This document shows positions 25,725 to 35,819 of a stretch of DNA of 64,000 nt, one piece after another. This stretch comes from Saccharibacillus soli (GTDB lineage Bacteria > Bacillota > Bacilli > Paenibacillales > Paenibacillaceae), in assembly GCA_002189105.1 (NCBI GenBank), contig NIOB01000005.1:186001-250000 (forward strand). The letters run 5' to 3'. The notes beneath the pieces are model-generated. The model saw nothing but the letters and a program-made list of their open reading frames with translations. It had not been told where the DNA came from and made no database searches. Every line of letters starts with the position of its first letter. Positions within the stretch are counted from its first letter, which is position 1. The position numbers were made by a program, and so were the translations under genes.

Positions 25725-25771
25725 TAAGCTATAAAAGTTGATCCGCAGCGCTGCTGCTTCACCAACGTTTC

Positions 25772-26311
25772 TTACAGGTTTTGATCGCCTGGTTTCCAGT
25801 TCATTGGGCACAGACCGCCCGATTGCAGAGCTTGAAGCACGCGAAGGGTTTCTTCCACGCTGCGGCCTACATCGTTGTGGTTGACGACTTGATATTTCAG
25901 TTCGCCTTCCGGATCGATGATGAACAGACCACGCAGAGCTACGCCTTCTTCTTCGATCAGTACGCCATAGTCGCTGGCCACTTTCTTCGTGATGTCGGAT
26001 GCCAGTGGGAAGTTGATCTTGCCCAGACCGCCGATGTCGCTGGAAGCGTTGATCCAGGCTTTGTGGCTGTGTACGGAGTCAATGCTGACGCCGAGAACTT
26101 CAGTGTCAAGCGTCTGGAAGTCGCCGAAAGCATCGCTCAGAGCGGTGATTTCAGTCGGGCATACAAACGTGAAGTCCAGTGGGTAGAAGAAGAACACGAG
26201 CCATTTGCCGCGGTAATCTTCCAGAGATACTTTACCGAATTCTTGTCCGTCTCCGGAGACGGTTTCCATTGTAAAGGCCGGAGCCGGTTTTCCTACCAAA
26301 CGATCTGCCAT
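25772..26311 (-). CDS. 2-Cys peroxiredoxin (AhpC/Prx family)
   Basis: Thiol peroxidase that reduces hydrogen peroxide and organic peroxides in the cytoplasm. 179 residues, typical Prx1/AhpC length. The peroxidatic Cys51 lies in DFTFVCPTE and the resolving Cys168 in GGLCPMNWKPGD. The start ATG 26311 follows AAGGAGG. It is a single-gene unit with its own promoter and terminator. No ahpF is adjacent, so the electron donor is probably thioredoxin; that is an inference. Confidence 0.93.
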   Translation of the reverse strand: MADRLVGKPAPAFTMETVSGDGQEFGKVSLEDYRGKWLVFFFYPLDFTFVCPTEITALSDAFGDFQTLDTEVLGVSIDSVHSHKAWINASSDIGGLGKINFPLASDITKKVASDYGVLIEEEGVALRGLFIIDPEGELKYQVVNHNDVGRSVEETLRVLQALQSGGLCPMNWKPGDQNL

Positions 26312-26382
26312 TTGTGTAAATCCTCCTTCAAAATGACGCCCGGTGATGAGCGTTTTCTGAATATTCTGAAACTCATAAGGCT

Positions 26383-26411
26383 ATGTTATCACCGGCGTTT
26401 TTTGAAGTCAA
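26383..26411 (-). promoter_or_regulatory. Promoter of the peroxiredoxin gene
   Basis: TTGACT (26411-26406), 17-base spacer, TAACAT (26388-26383) on the minus strand, about 70 bases before the start codon. Confidence 0.7.
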
Positions 26412-26430
26412 GATTATAACGCTTATTTAT

Positions 26431-26445
26431 TTATAATTATTATTA
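26431..26445. promoter_or_regulatory. Possible PerR box upstream of the peroxiredoxin promoter
   Basis: TTATAATTATTATTA matches the Per box TTATAATNATTATAA at all but one position. It lies about 20 bases upstream of the -35 and covers the leuB stop codon. The surrounding DNA is AT-rich, so a chance match is possible. Confidence 0.4.
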
Positions 26446-27522
26446 TTTACGAATCGCATTGAGAATCAGTTCGCCCATCTGCGTCGTGGACAGTGCATCT
26501 CCACGTCCTGCGGCGATGTCGCTGGTACGGTGTCCCGCATCCAATACTTCAGCAACCGCACGTTCGATCGCATCTGCGGCTTCGCCATAACCGAAGGTCA
26601 GGCGCAGCATCAGAGCCGTGGACAGGATCGTCGCAATCGGGTTCGCCAGGCCTTGTCCGGCGATGTCCGGTGCGGAACCGTGTACCGGTTCGTAAAGACC
26701 ATAGCTGCCTTCGCCGAGGGAGGCAGATGCCAGCATACCGATCGAACCCGTCAGCATCGCGGCTTCATCGCTCAGGATGTCGCCGAACATATTCTCCGTC
26801 ACAATGACGTCGAAGCTGGACGGACGGCGAAGCAGCTGCATCGCACAGTTGTCCACCAGTACATGCTCCAATTCCACTTCCGGATACTCTTCGGCAATGC
26901 GGATGACCGTTTCGCGCCACAGACGGGACGTTTCCAGTACATTCGCTTTGTCAACGGAAGCCAGTTTCTTACGGCGCTTCATGGCAATGTCGAACGCCTG
27001 GCGTGCGATACGCTCCACTTCCGTGACATTATAGGCGCAGGTATCAACCGCTTCTTCTCCCTGCTCCGTCTGGCGGCGGAACTTCTCACCGAAGTAGATT
27101 CCGCCGGTCAACTCGCGTACGACCATCAAGTCTGTACCTTCCAGCACTTCGGGCTTCAACGTTGAAGCATCCTTCAAGCAGTCAAAGACAACGGCCGGAC
27201 GCAGATTCGAGAACAGCCCCAGCTCTTTGCGAATGCCCAGCAGCCCTGTCTCTGGACGCAGCTCTTTGGGATTGTTATCCCATTTGGGACCACCTACTGC
27301 CCCGAGCAGCACAGCGTCCGCTCTTTTACAGATCTCAAGGGTCTCCTGAGGAAGCGGTGTGCCTTTTTCGTCAATGGCAATCCCACCGAACAGCGCATGC
27401 TCCGTTTCAAACGAGTAGCCGAAGACTTCTCCAACTTTTTGCAGCACCTTTTCTGCCTCTGCTACTACTTCCGGTCCGATTCCGTCTCCCGCGATTACCG
27501 CGATCTTTTTCGTTTCCGTCAT
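26443..27522 (-). CDS. leuB: 3-isopropylmalate dehydrogenase
   Basis: NAD-dependent oxidative decarboxylation of 3-isopropylmalate in leucine synthesis. 359 residues. Visible family features: [18 protein letters not shown] near the N-terminus, [19 protein letters not shown], the YxxE/Lys substrate region and the NAD-binding segment [14 protein letters not shown]. The start is ATG 27522 with GGGAG eight bases before it; a GTG three codons earlier would overlap that site. leuB is cut off from leuA by an aldo/keto reductase on the other strand, so it needs its own promoter. leuC and leuD are not in the window. Confidence 0.96.
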   Translation of the reverse strand: MTETKKIAVIAGDGIGPEVVAEAEKVLQKVGEVFGYSFETEHALFGGIAIDEKGTPLPQETLEICKRADAVLLGAVGGPKWDNNPKELRPETGLLGIRKELGLFSNLRPAVVFDCLKDASTLKPEVLEGTDLMVVRELTGGIYFGEKFRRQTEQGEEAVDTCAYNVTEVERIARQAFDIAMKRRKKLASVDKANVLETSRLWRETVIRIAEEYPEVELEHVLVDNCAMQLLRRPSSFDVIVTENMFGDILSDEAAMLTGSIGMLASASLGEGSYGLYEPVHGSAPDIAGQGLANPIATILSTALMLRLTFGYGEAADAIERAVAEVLDAGHRTSDIAAGRGDALSTTQMGELILNAIRK

Positions 27523-27615
27523 CTGTCGCACTCCCTCGTCTCTTGAATTCGTTCGTCATTTTGCACCTTTAAAAACAGTAACATACTCCGTCAGGGATTG
27601 ACCAAGATATAGAAA

Positions 27616-27630
27616 CTATCACGCTGATAG
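27616..27630. promoter_or_regulatory. Palindromic operator candidate between leuB and the aldo/keto reductase
   Basis: CTATCA-CGC-TGATAG, a perfect 6-bp inverted repeat with a 3-base centre, in the divergent control region of both genes. The cognate regulator is unknown. Confidence 0.4.
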
Positions 27631-27755
27631 GTTTTGCCTATAGCCTATAAATGAAGAAAAAATGCGGCTTCCGTCTATTTGATTCCGGCGAAAACGGTTG
27701 CTACAATAGAACCGCACGCGATTCGCAAAAATTCGGCAGGGAGATGAATGACGAA

Positions 27756-28736
27756 ATGGAATACGCGTATTTGGGAAAATCAGGACTTAAAGTGAGCCGG
27801 ATCTGTCTGGGCACGATGAACTTCGGCGATCGGACCGACGAGCAGGAATCGTTCCGCATCATGGACGCGGCCTTGGATGCCGGCATCAATTTTTTTGATA
27901 CTGCAAACGTTTACGGCGGCAAGGATAATGCCGGACGTACAGAAGAGATCATCGGCCGCTGGTTCAAGCAGGGCGGCGGACGACGGGAAAAAGTCGTACT
28001 GGCAACCAAAGTGTATGGCGGCATGGGCAATGACGTCGATGGACCCAACGGTGAGCGCGGCTTGTCCGCTTACAAGATTCGCCGTCATCTGGAAGCTTCG
28101 CTTCAGCGGCTTCAGACCGATCATGTAGAGCTGTACCAGATGCACCATATCGACCGCAACGTGAGCTGGGACGAGCTATGGGGCGCCTTTGAAGTCGCCG
28201 TCTACCAAGGCAAGATTGGCTATGTCGGCTCCAGCAACTTCGCAGGCTGGGACATCGCCGTTGCGCAAAAAGAAGCGGAGAAACGCGGATTCCTCGGTCT
28301 CGTCTCCGAACAACATAAATACAGCCTGTTCACGCGCCAACCGGAGCTTGAAGTGCTCCCTGCTTCCGAGGCGCTTGGACTCGGCGTTATTCCATGGAGT
28401 CCGCTTGAAGGAGGACTGCTTGGACGAAACGCGCTCAAGAAAATCGAAGGCTCGCGCAGCGGCGGCAACGCTGAGCGCGTCGAGAAGCATAGAGCGCAGC
28501 TTGAGCAGTTTGAAGCGTTCAGCGCCGAACTTGGCGAGGCGCAGGATACCGTCGCTCTCGCCTGGGTACTGGCGAATCCGGCCGTTACAGCCCCGATCAT
28601 TGGGCCGCGCACACTCGACCAACTGGAGAGTGCGCTGCGGATCGTAGACGTGAAGTTGGGCGAAGCCGAGCTGAAGCGTCTGGACGAGATCTTCCCGGGA
28701 CCTGGCGGAGCGGCTCCGAACGCGTACGCCTGGTAA
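27756..28736 (+). CDS. Aldo/keto reductase
   Basis: NADPH-dependent oxidoreductase of the AKR superfamily, cytoplasmic (alpha/beta)8 barrel. 326 residues from ATG 27756, placed about nine bases after the GGAGATG ribosome site; an ATG 12 bases earlier overlaps it. The catalytic tetrad is visible: Asp48 and Tyr53 in FFDTANVYG, Lys85 in LATKVYG and His130 in YQMHHID. The Gly/Asn/Arg cofactor loop is near the C-terminus (GPRTLDQLE). It resembles YajO/PdxI-type general reductases; the substrate is unknown. It is inserted in opposite orientation between leuA and leuB. Confidence 0.9.
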   Translation: MEYAYLGKSGLKVSRICLGTMNFGDRTDEQESFRIMDAALDAGINFFDTANVYGGKDNAGRTEEIIGRWFKQGGGRREKVVLATKVYGGMGNDVDGPNGERGLSAYKIRRHLEASLQRLQTDHVELYQMHHIDRNVSWDELWGAFEVAVYQGKIGYVGSSNFAGWDIAVAQKEAEKRGFLGLVSEQHKYSLFTRQPELEVLPASEALGLGVIPWSPLEGGLLGRNALKKIEGSRSGGNAERVEKHRAQLEQFEAFSAELGEAQDTVALAWVLANPAVTAPIIGPRTLDQLESALRIVDVKLGEAELKRLDEIFPGPGGAAPNAYAW

Positions 28737-28787
28737 CAGCGGACGTTTCCGTCTAATGCGCGGGAACCCGATAATATCCGATTCATC

Positions 28788-28838
28788 AAAAAGCGGTACC
28801 GCGATCCGACTAGCATCGGACTGCGGTACCGCTTTTTC
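28788..28838. terminator. Bidirectional terminator between the aldo/keto reductase and leuA
   Basis: AAAAAGCGGTACCGC pairs with GCGGTACCGCTTTTT with a further CGATCCGA/TCGGACTG-like inner stem. It serves both converging transcripts. Confidence 0.88.
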
Positions 28839-28867
28839 GGTCATGCAACGTTCAATCTTGCTTGCGA

Positions 28868-30415
28868 TTACCAGACCTTCTCGGCGCCCTTCCGGCCGCT
28901 TGGCATGCGGCGGTTCTCCGCAAGGCGGTTCAGTGCATCGATATAAGCGCGGGCACTGGCTTCCAGTACGTCCGTGCTGACGCCGCGACCGCGAACTTCC
29001 GTCTCGCCCTGGCGCAGCGTGACATGCACTTCGCCGAGTGCATCCTTGCCGAGCGTAACGGCTTGAATGGCGTAATCCACGAGGGTCACGTCTTCGCCCG
29101 ATGCCTGGTCAATCGCGTTATAGATCGAATCAACCGTACCGTTGCCGCTGGCTTCGGCTGTGCGGCTGCCTTCTCCGGCTACCGTGATAGAGACGGATGC
29201 TGTAGGAGCTGCCTGCGTAGCAAACGAGAAGCTCAGCGATTCCAGGCTGTACTTCTCCGGGGCGTCTGGCAGGCGTTCTTCGATCAACGCCAACAGATCG
29301 TCGTCGGTGATCTCCTTCTTCTTGTCCGCCAGATCTTTGAACTTGGCGAACGCTTCATTCAGCTGCTCGTCTTCAAGTGTATAGCCCAACTCCAGCAGCT
29401 GTTCGCGGAAAGCATGGCGTCCGGAGTGCTTGCCAAGTACCAGCTTGCTCTCTTTGAAGCCGACCGTCTCCGGCGACATGATCTCGTACGTCGTCTTCTC
29501 CTTGAGCATCCCGTCCTGATGGATACCCGACTCGTGCGCGAAAGCGTTCGCGCCGACGATCGCTTTGTTGCCTGGCACCGGCATGCCGGTAAGTTTGCTA
29601 ACCAGTCGGCTTGTACGGGCGATCTCGCCCAGCGTCAGCCCGGTCTTTGCACCGAAGAAGTCGGCGCGGGTCTCCAGAGCCAGCGCAATTTCTTCGATAG
29701 CGGTGTTGCCTGCGCGTTCACCGATACCATTGATCGTGCCTTCGATCTGATCGGCACCATTGAGAATGGCAGCCAGCGTATTGGCGGTTGCCATGCCCAG
29801 ATCATCATGGCAGTGCGCACTCAGCTGCACTTTCTCGATGCCAGGTACGGTTTCTTTGAGATGCTTGAAGATGGCCCCGTATTCAGCCGGATTCAAGTAA
29901 CCGACCGTATCCGGGATATTGACGACACAGGCGCCCTCCCGTACAGCCATGGCCACCATCTCGGCGCGGAAGTCCGCTTCAGTGCGACCTGCATCCTCCA
30001 GAGAAAACTCAATCTGCGAGAAATATTTTTTGGCATAACGGATGGCCGACTGCGCAGCTTCCAGCACTTGATGCTTTTCCATCTTGAGCTTGTATTTCCG
30101 GTGAATCGGCGATGTGGCCAGGAACACATGCAGACGGGGATCGGCTGCTCCCTTGAGCGCTTCACGCACCGCATCAATGTCGGATTCACGCGAACGCGAC
30201 AATCCCACAACGCTTGCATTTTTGACCGCGCGGGCGACGGCATTTACCGCAGCCAGATCGCCTGGTGATGCCGCCGGGAATCCGGCTTCCATGCGATCCA
30301 CGCCAAGTTTCTCAAGCTGATGGGCGATTTCGACTTTCTCGCGCGTATTCAGGTTGACGCCCGGCGATTGTTCGCCATCGCGCAGCGTTGTATCAAAAAT
30401 ATAAATTTTCCGCAC
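28868..30415 (-). CDS. leuA: 2-isopropylmalate synthase
   Basis: First committed step of leucine synthesis: condensation of acetyl-CoA with 2-ketoisovalerate. 515 residues, full length. The HMGL-like barrel starts [17 protein letters not shown], has the metal-binding HCHDD near 200, and GIGERAGN. The C-terminal LeuA dimer/allosteric domain (about 385-505) is present, so leucine feedback inhibition is expected. The start is GTG 30415 with AAGGAGG seven bases upstream. It follows ilvC by 109 bases, which contain two hairpins. Confidence 0.96.
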   Translation of the reverse strand: MRKIYIFDTTLRDGEQSPGVNLNTREKVEIAHQLEKLGVDRMEAGFPAASPGDLAAVNAVARAVKNASVVGLSRSRESDIDAVREALKGAADPRLHVFLATSPIHRKYKLKMEKHQVLEAAQSAIRYAKKYFSQIEFSLEDAGRTEADFRAEMVAMAVREGACVVNIPDTVGYLNPAEYGAIFKHLKETVPGIEKVQLSAHCHDDLGMATANTLAAILNGADQIEGTINGIGERAGNTAIEEIALALETRADFFGAKTGLTLGEIARTSRLVSKLTGMPVPGNKAIVGANAFAHESGIHQDGMLKEKTTYEIMSPETVGFKESKLVLGKHSGRHAFREQLLELGYTLEDEQLNEAFAKFKDLADKKKEITDDDLLALIEERLPDAPEKYSLESLSFSFATQAAPTASVSITVAGEGSRTAEASGNGTVDSIYNAIDQASGEDVTLVDYAIQAVTLGKDALGEVHVTLRQGETEVRGRGVSTDVLEASARAYIDALNRLAENRRMPSGRKGAEKVW

Positions 30416-30459
30416 GGTTTAGCCTCCTTGATCCTGTTGGAATCTCGAATAAATGTGGA

Positions 30460-30522
30460 AAAGGGCTGCCCCTAAGCCGCATTTTTGCGGCCCGGGATAG
30501 CCCTGTCCCTAGAGTCTAGGGA
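30460..30522 (-). repeat. Paired hairpins between ilvC and leuA
   Basis: The first is a perfect TCCCTAGA-G-TCTAGGGA palindrome (30506-30522) right after the ilvC stop codon. The second is AGGGCT (30504-30499 on the minus strand) pairing with AGCCCT (30467-30462), with an inner GCCGC/GCGGC stem. Neither has a convincing T run, so an mRNA-stabilising or partial attenuation role is more likely than termination. Confidence 0.55.
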
Positions 30523-30524
30523 AC

Positions 30525-31818
<1,294 letters not shown>

Positions 31819-32316
31819 TTAAGCGTTGCCCCGAATCATCGCGGTTACCCCTGTACGGGAAAGTTCACGGATGCCATAAGGCGTGAGCAGCTCGATCATG
31901 GCGTCGATCTTTTCCGTGTCTCCGACCACTTGAACCATGAGACTGTGCGTACCGATGTCCACGACTGCGGCCCGGAACGTCTCGACCAGTCCCATAATCT
32001 CGGGACGCGCGGTAGGTTCGGACTTGACCTTGATTAACGCAAGCTCGCGGCCGACCATTGGATTCGCGCTCAAGTCTACGACCTTGATGACGTCAATGAT
32101 CTTGTACAGCTGCTTCTCGATCTGCTCGATCGTCTTGTCGTCGCCTGTGGATACGATCACCATGCGGGACAAGCCGGGTTCTTCGGATTGCCCCACCGTG
32201 ATGCTCTCGATGTTGAATCCACGGCGGCCGAACAATCCGGAGACCCGCTGCAAAACGCCCGGCTGGTCATTGACCAGAATGGAAATGGTATGTTTGGTCT
32301 GCGTCGTATTGCTCAT
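31819..32316 (-). CDS. ilvN: Acetolactate synthase small (regulatory) subunit
   Basis: Regulatory subunit that activates IlvB and gives valine feedback inhibition. 165 residues. The N-terminal ACT domain (about 9-80) contains ISILVNDQPGVLQRVSGLF and RRGFNIESITVG; the C-terminal ALS small-subunit domain (about 85-160) contains RELALIKV and ELSRTGVTAMIRG. The ATG lies one base after the ilvB stop codon (TAAGATG), with GGGGGA inside the end of ilvB as ribosome site. Confidence 0.96.
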   Translation of the reverse strand: MSNTTQTKHTISILVNDQPGVLQRVSGLFGRRGFNIESITVGQSEEPGLSRMVIVSTGDDKTIEQIEKQLYKIIDVIKVVDLSANPMVGRELALIKVKSEPTARPEIMGLVETFRAAVVDIGTHSLMVQVVGDTEKIDAMIELLTPYGIRELSRTGVTAMIRGNA

Positions 32317-32317
32317 C

Positions 32318-34078
32318 TTATTCGTCCCCCATCAGCATTTGATCCAGCGTCATGCCCTGCTGTACCATCGGATACACGTTTTCGCCTTTTTCAACCACAA
32401 AGTCGATCACGACCGGCCCCGGTGTATCCAGTGCTTCCTGCCAAGCTGCTCTGGCTTCTTCTTTGGTCGTCGCACGCAGTCCTTTTACGCCATAGGCTTC
32501 AGCCAGTTTTACGAAATCCGGGCTGCCTGCCAGATCGATGTGGCTGTAGCGGTTCTCGTAGATCAGCTCCTGCCACTGACGAACCATGCCGAGCACCTGG
32601 TTGTTCAAGATGACGATCTTCACCGGAATATTGTTGATGGCACAGATCGCCAGTTCCTGTGAACACATCTGCATGCCGCCATCACCGTTGATCGAGATTA
32701 CCAGACGATCCGGCTGGGCCATCTGTGCACCAATGGCTGATGGAAGACCGAAGCCCATCGTGCCCAGTCCGCCGGAAGTGATCCAGGAGCGCGGGTGATT
32801 GAACTTGTAATATTGAGCCGCCCACATCTGGTGCTGGCCAACGTCCGTGGTGACAATCGCTTCGCCTTTGGTTGTCTCATTTAACAGTTCGACTACCCAC
32901 TGCGGCTTCAGTCCCACTTCCGTTTCCTGGTAATGGTCTTTATAACGGAACGGCTTCTCCGCTTTCCATTGTTGAAGCTGCGTTCTCCATTCGTCCGCCA
33001 ACTCGGCTCTTTTCACCGATTTGTTCAGCAGTTCCAATACGGTTTTCACGTCGCCGACGATTGGAATGTCCGTTTTGACGTTTTTGCCAATTTCCGCAGG
33101 GTCAATGTCAATGTGTGCGATCTTAGCTTTTGGCGCAAACCCATTCAGCTTGCCGGTTACGCGGTCATCGAATCTTGCTCCAATGCTAATCAGGAGATCC
33201 GATTCCTGGATGGCCATGTTGGAAGCAAATGTTCCGTGCATCCCCGGCATGCCCAGCCAATGTTCGTTACCGCTTGGGAAACCGCCCAGTCCAAGCAGCG
33301 TAGTCGTGATCGGGATGCCCGTCTTCTCGACCAGTTCCAGCAGTGCTTCGTGTCCGCCGGAGTAGACCACACCGCCACCCGCCAGAATCAGCGGCTTCTC
33401 GGCTTTGGAGATGGCATCGGCCAACCGTTCGACCTGCAATTTGTTCGGCATGGTACGTGGGTTGTACCCTCTCAGTGCTACCGGCTCCGTGTGAGGCTGG
33501 AACAGCGTCATGGCTGCCGATACATCCTTGGGAATATCGATCAGCACCGGACCTTTGCGGCCTGTGTTGGCGATATGGAACGCCTCATGGATGATGCGCG
33601 GCAGTTCGTCCACGCTTCGCACCAGATAGCTGTGCTTTGTGATGGGCATCGTGATGCCTGTGATGTCGGCCTCTTGGAAAGCGTCGGTTCCGATCAGCGT
33701 CGAAGCAACGTTACCCGTGATGACCACGAGCGGCGTCGAATCCATGTACGCCGTCGCAATCCCGGTAACCAGATTGGTCGCTCCCGGTCCGGAAGTGGCG
33801 ATACATACGCCGACTTCGCCAGATGCCCGAGCGTAACCATCTGCGGCGTGAATGGCACCTTGTTCATGTCGGGTCAGCACGTGGTGGAAATCCTTGAAGC
33901 CGTACATGGCGTCGTAGATATACAGCACCGCTCCTCCCGGGTAACCGAATACGCACTTGACGCCTTCGAGCACCAGGCTGCGGAGCAGAATGTCCGAACC
34001 TGTCAGGACTTCCTGTTTATCCACCCATTCTTCTCTCAATTCTTCCGTCGATTTCGCTTCTGGCATTTGCGCGCTCAT
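32318..34078 (-). CDS. ilvB: Acetolactate synthase large (catalytic) subunit
   Basis: ThDP-dependent formation of acetolactate from pyruvate, the first common step to branched-chain amino acids. 586 residues. The N-terminal Pyr domain has VFGYPGGAVL and the catalytic Glu region RHEQGAIHAADGYARASG; ATSGPGATNLVTGIATAYMDS follows. The central FAD-binding-like domain spans about 205-345. The C-terminal PP domain has the ThDP motif NGDGGMQM...NNIPVKIVILNN. ATG 34078 is chosen because AAGGGGGA lies six bases before it; a TTG six codons earlier would place that site inside the gene. First gene of ilvB-ilvN-ilvC-leuA. Confidence 0.96.
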   Translation of the reverse strand: MSAQMPEAKSTEELREEWVDKQEVLTGSDILLRSLVLEGVKCVFGYPGGAVLYIYDAMYGFKDFHHVLTRHEQGAIHAADGYARASGEVGVCIATSGPGATNLVTGIATAYMDSTPLVVITGNVASTLIGTDAFQEADITGITMPITKHSYLVRSVDELPRIIHEAFHIANTGRKGPVLIDIPKDVSAAMTLFQPHTEPVALRGYNPRTMPNKLQVERLADAISKAEKPLILAGGGVVYSGGHEALLELVEKTGIPITTTLLGLGGFPSGNEHWLGMPGMHGTFASNMAIQESDLLISIGARFDDRVTGKLNGFAPKAKIAHIDIDPAEIGKNVKTDIPIVGDVKTVLELLNKSVKRAELADEWRTQLQQWKAEKPFRYKDHYQETEVGLKPQWVVELLNETTKGEAIVTTDVGQHQMWAAQYYKFNHPRSWITSGGLGTMGFGLPSAIGAQMAQPDRLVISINGDGGMQMCSQELAICAINNIPVKIVILNNQVLGMVRQWQELIYENRYSHIDLAGSPDFVKLAEAYGVKGLRATTKEEARAAWQEALDTPGPVVIDFVVEKGENVYPMVQQGMTLDQMLMGDE

Positions 34079-34205
34079 CGTTTTTCCCCCTTCCAAAGAT
34101 TACATCAATCTCACATCGGCAATTTGCACAAGGCCATCGTTACGGGATCTTCCCGCTTTTGGGCATGCACGGCGCGGTCACGGTCTGCTTGTCACAAAAA
34201 CCAAA

Positions 34206-34617
34206 AAACCTTTCGCCCCGCAAAGCAGAAGATCTGCTTCGAGGGACGAAAGGTTGTTATTCCTTACGTGGTACCACCCAGATTTGCCTGCACTTCACAG
34301 TGCACAGCCTCAAGCGGTCCGAAATCGAAAACCATCGATTTCAAACTCGCGGTTCGTAACGCGAACCTCACGATTCTCCCTAATACGCAACTGAGATGAA
34401 CTCTGTTCGCTTTTCAGGAAAACAGCTCCGAGGTGAGCTCGTATATAAGGGATTTTGGCGGTGGATTCCAGCTTGATGCTTCCCCGCTCTCTGGCAAAAG
34501 GGCCCTTAAAACTTCGTCCTCTTCATAGCCGATCAATTATTCGATCCGGAACATGTCCGAAAACTTTAACAGTCTTGGAAAGACCGTCCTGCGTTTGCGT
34601 GCATGCCGTAAATGTTA
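34206..34617 (-). promoter_or_regulatory. T-box leader, tRNA-Leu specific, of the ilv-leu operon
   Basis: The T-box GGGTGGTACCACG (34279-34267) is followed by a terminator with arms AACCTTTCG (34255-34247) and CGAAAGGTT (34215-34207) and a T run. The stem I region shows AGAGAG, AGCTG and the specifier loop GAG-CTC-ACC, with the Leu codon CTC at 34437-34435. Uncharged tRNA-Leu should allow readthrough into ilvB. Confidence 0.93.
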
Positions 34618-34623
34618 GGGTTA

Positions 34624-34653
34624 TTATATGACTTAACTTTTGGGGAAGTCAAC
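34624..34653 (-). promoter_or_regulatory. Promoter of the ilv-leu operon
   Basis: TTGACT (34653-34648), 18-base spacer, consensus TATAAT (34629-34624) on the minus strand, upstream of the T-box leader. The ribosome start of ilvB is about 540 bases downstream. Confidence 0.8.
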
Positions 34654-34733
34654 ACCTATTTTCAACAAAACATTTAAATCTTCGTCAAGGCATACATTCA
34701 TGGCGTACAACCTGTCCGCGTGAAGAGGACAAA

Positions 34734-34777
34734 AAAATCGCAGCTTTTGCCGTGAATCCACGACAAAAGCTGCGATT
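34734..34777 (-). terminator. Terminator of the nucleoside transporter operon
   Basis: Minus-strand AATCGCAGCTTTTG pairs with CAAAAGCTGCGATT and is followed by TTTTTG, about 70 bases after the last permease gene. Confidence 0.9.
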
Positions 34778-34847
34778 GAGTTTGAGAAGCAAGCGTGCTG
34801 TGTAGTTGTATGGGGAGACAATGAATACGCCGTGCGTATCGCACTTC

Positions 34848-35819
34848 TCAGCGCTTGCTAGGGTCGTAAGGCTCCCCGAGCGCAGCAGGTGCTCTCGATT
34901 TACCGATAGCGACAACCAGCACAATGACGGTCAGCACGTAAGGCAGCATCAGGATGAAATCCTGCGGAATGTCTGCCGACCAGTCGAACAGCTGCACATA
35001 GTTGCGAATGGCCTGCGAGAAGCCGAAGAACAGCGCAGCACCCATGATGCCGAGCGGATTCCATTTCCCGAAGATCAGTGCCGCAATAGCGATGAAGCCC
35101 TGACCGGAGATGGTCGTATGCGAGAACAGTCCAGTGGTGGTGAGGGTGACTGTTGCCCCACCCAGACCGGCCAGTGCCCCACTCAGCATAACGCCGATAT
35201 AACGCATGCGGTTGACGTTGATCCCCATCGTGTCTGCGGCGCTTGGATGCTCACCTACCGAACGAAGACGCAGACCAAATGTCGTCTTATAAAGCACATA
35301 ATAAATAACAAATACCAGGATAAGCGCAATAAAGGTCGTCGGATAGGAGTTCAAAATGCCCGTGCCGATAATCGGTCCAATAACCGGAATCGAAGCAAAG
35401 TCAGCAAAATTGAACTTCACCAGACGGTGCAGCAGCAGCGGCGTTTCGCCTGCGCCATCGAACATCAGCTTGACCAGATACAAGGTGATCCCGGTTGCCA
35501 GGAAGTTGATGACCACACCACTGATCGTCTGGTCGGCTTTGAACGTAATGGTCGCAACCGCGTGAATCAACGAACCGAGCACACCAACGACCACAGCCGT
35601 CAGCAGGCCCACCCACGGAGCGCCGCCTTCCATGCCCGCTTTCTCCGCATAATGCGTGCCGACCGCAGCCGCAAACGCACCGAACACCATCAGACCTTCA
35701 ATACCGATGTTGACGATACCGGAGCGTTCGGAGAACAGGCCGCCGAGCGCAGCGAAGATCAAGGCGGTTGAGAATACGAGTGTCGTATTAATCAGGTTGC
35801 CGAGTGTAAGAAGATCCAT
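34848..35819 (-). CDS. nupQ: Nucleoside ABC transporter permease (NupQ-like)
   Basis: Second inner-membrane permease of a BmpA-type importer, BPD_transp_2 family. 323 residues with about nine hydrophobic segments. The conserved ERSGIVNIGIEGLMVFGAF near residue 30 and VGEHPSAADTMGINVNRMRYIGV near 195 are the usual marks of this family. The ATG directly follows the stop codon of the first permease gene. It acts with the ATPase at 36893 and the lipoprotein at 38590; purine nucleosides are the likely substrate by homology to B. subtilis NupNOPQ. Confidence 0.9.
   Translation of the reverse strand: MDLLTLGNLINTTLVFSTALIFAALGGLFSERSGIVNIGIEGLMVFGAFAAAVGTHYAEKAGMEGGAPWVGLLTAVVVGVLGSLIHAVATITFKADQTISGVVINFLATGITLYLVKLMFDGAGETPLLLHRLVKFNFADFASIPVIGPIIGTGILNSYPTTFIALILVFVIYYVLYKTTFGLRLRSVGEHPSAADTMGINVNRMRYIGVMLSGALAGLGGATVTLTTTGLFSHTTISGQGFIAIAALIFGKWNPLGIMGAALFFGFSQAIRNYVQLFDWSADIPQDFILMLPYVLTVIVLVVAIGKSRAPAALGEPYDPSKR

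Noticed and set aside
32933-34399. Plus-strand frame of 488 codons across ilvB and its T-box
   Set aside because: Antisense shadow running into a regulatory RNA; ilvB is unambiguous.
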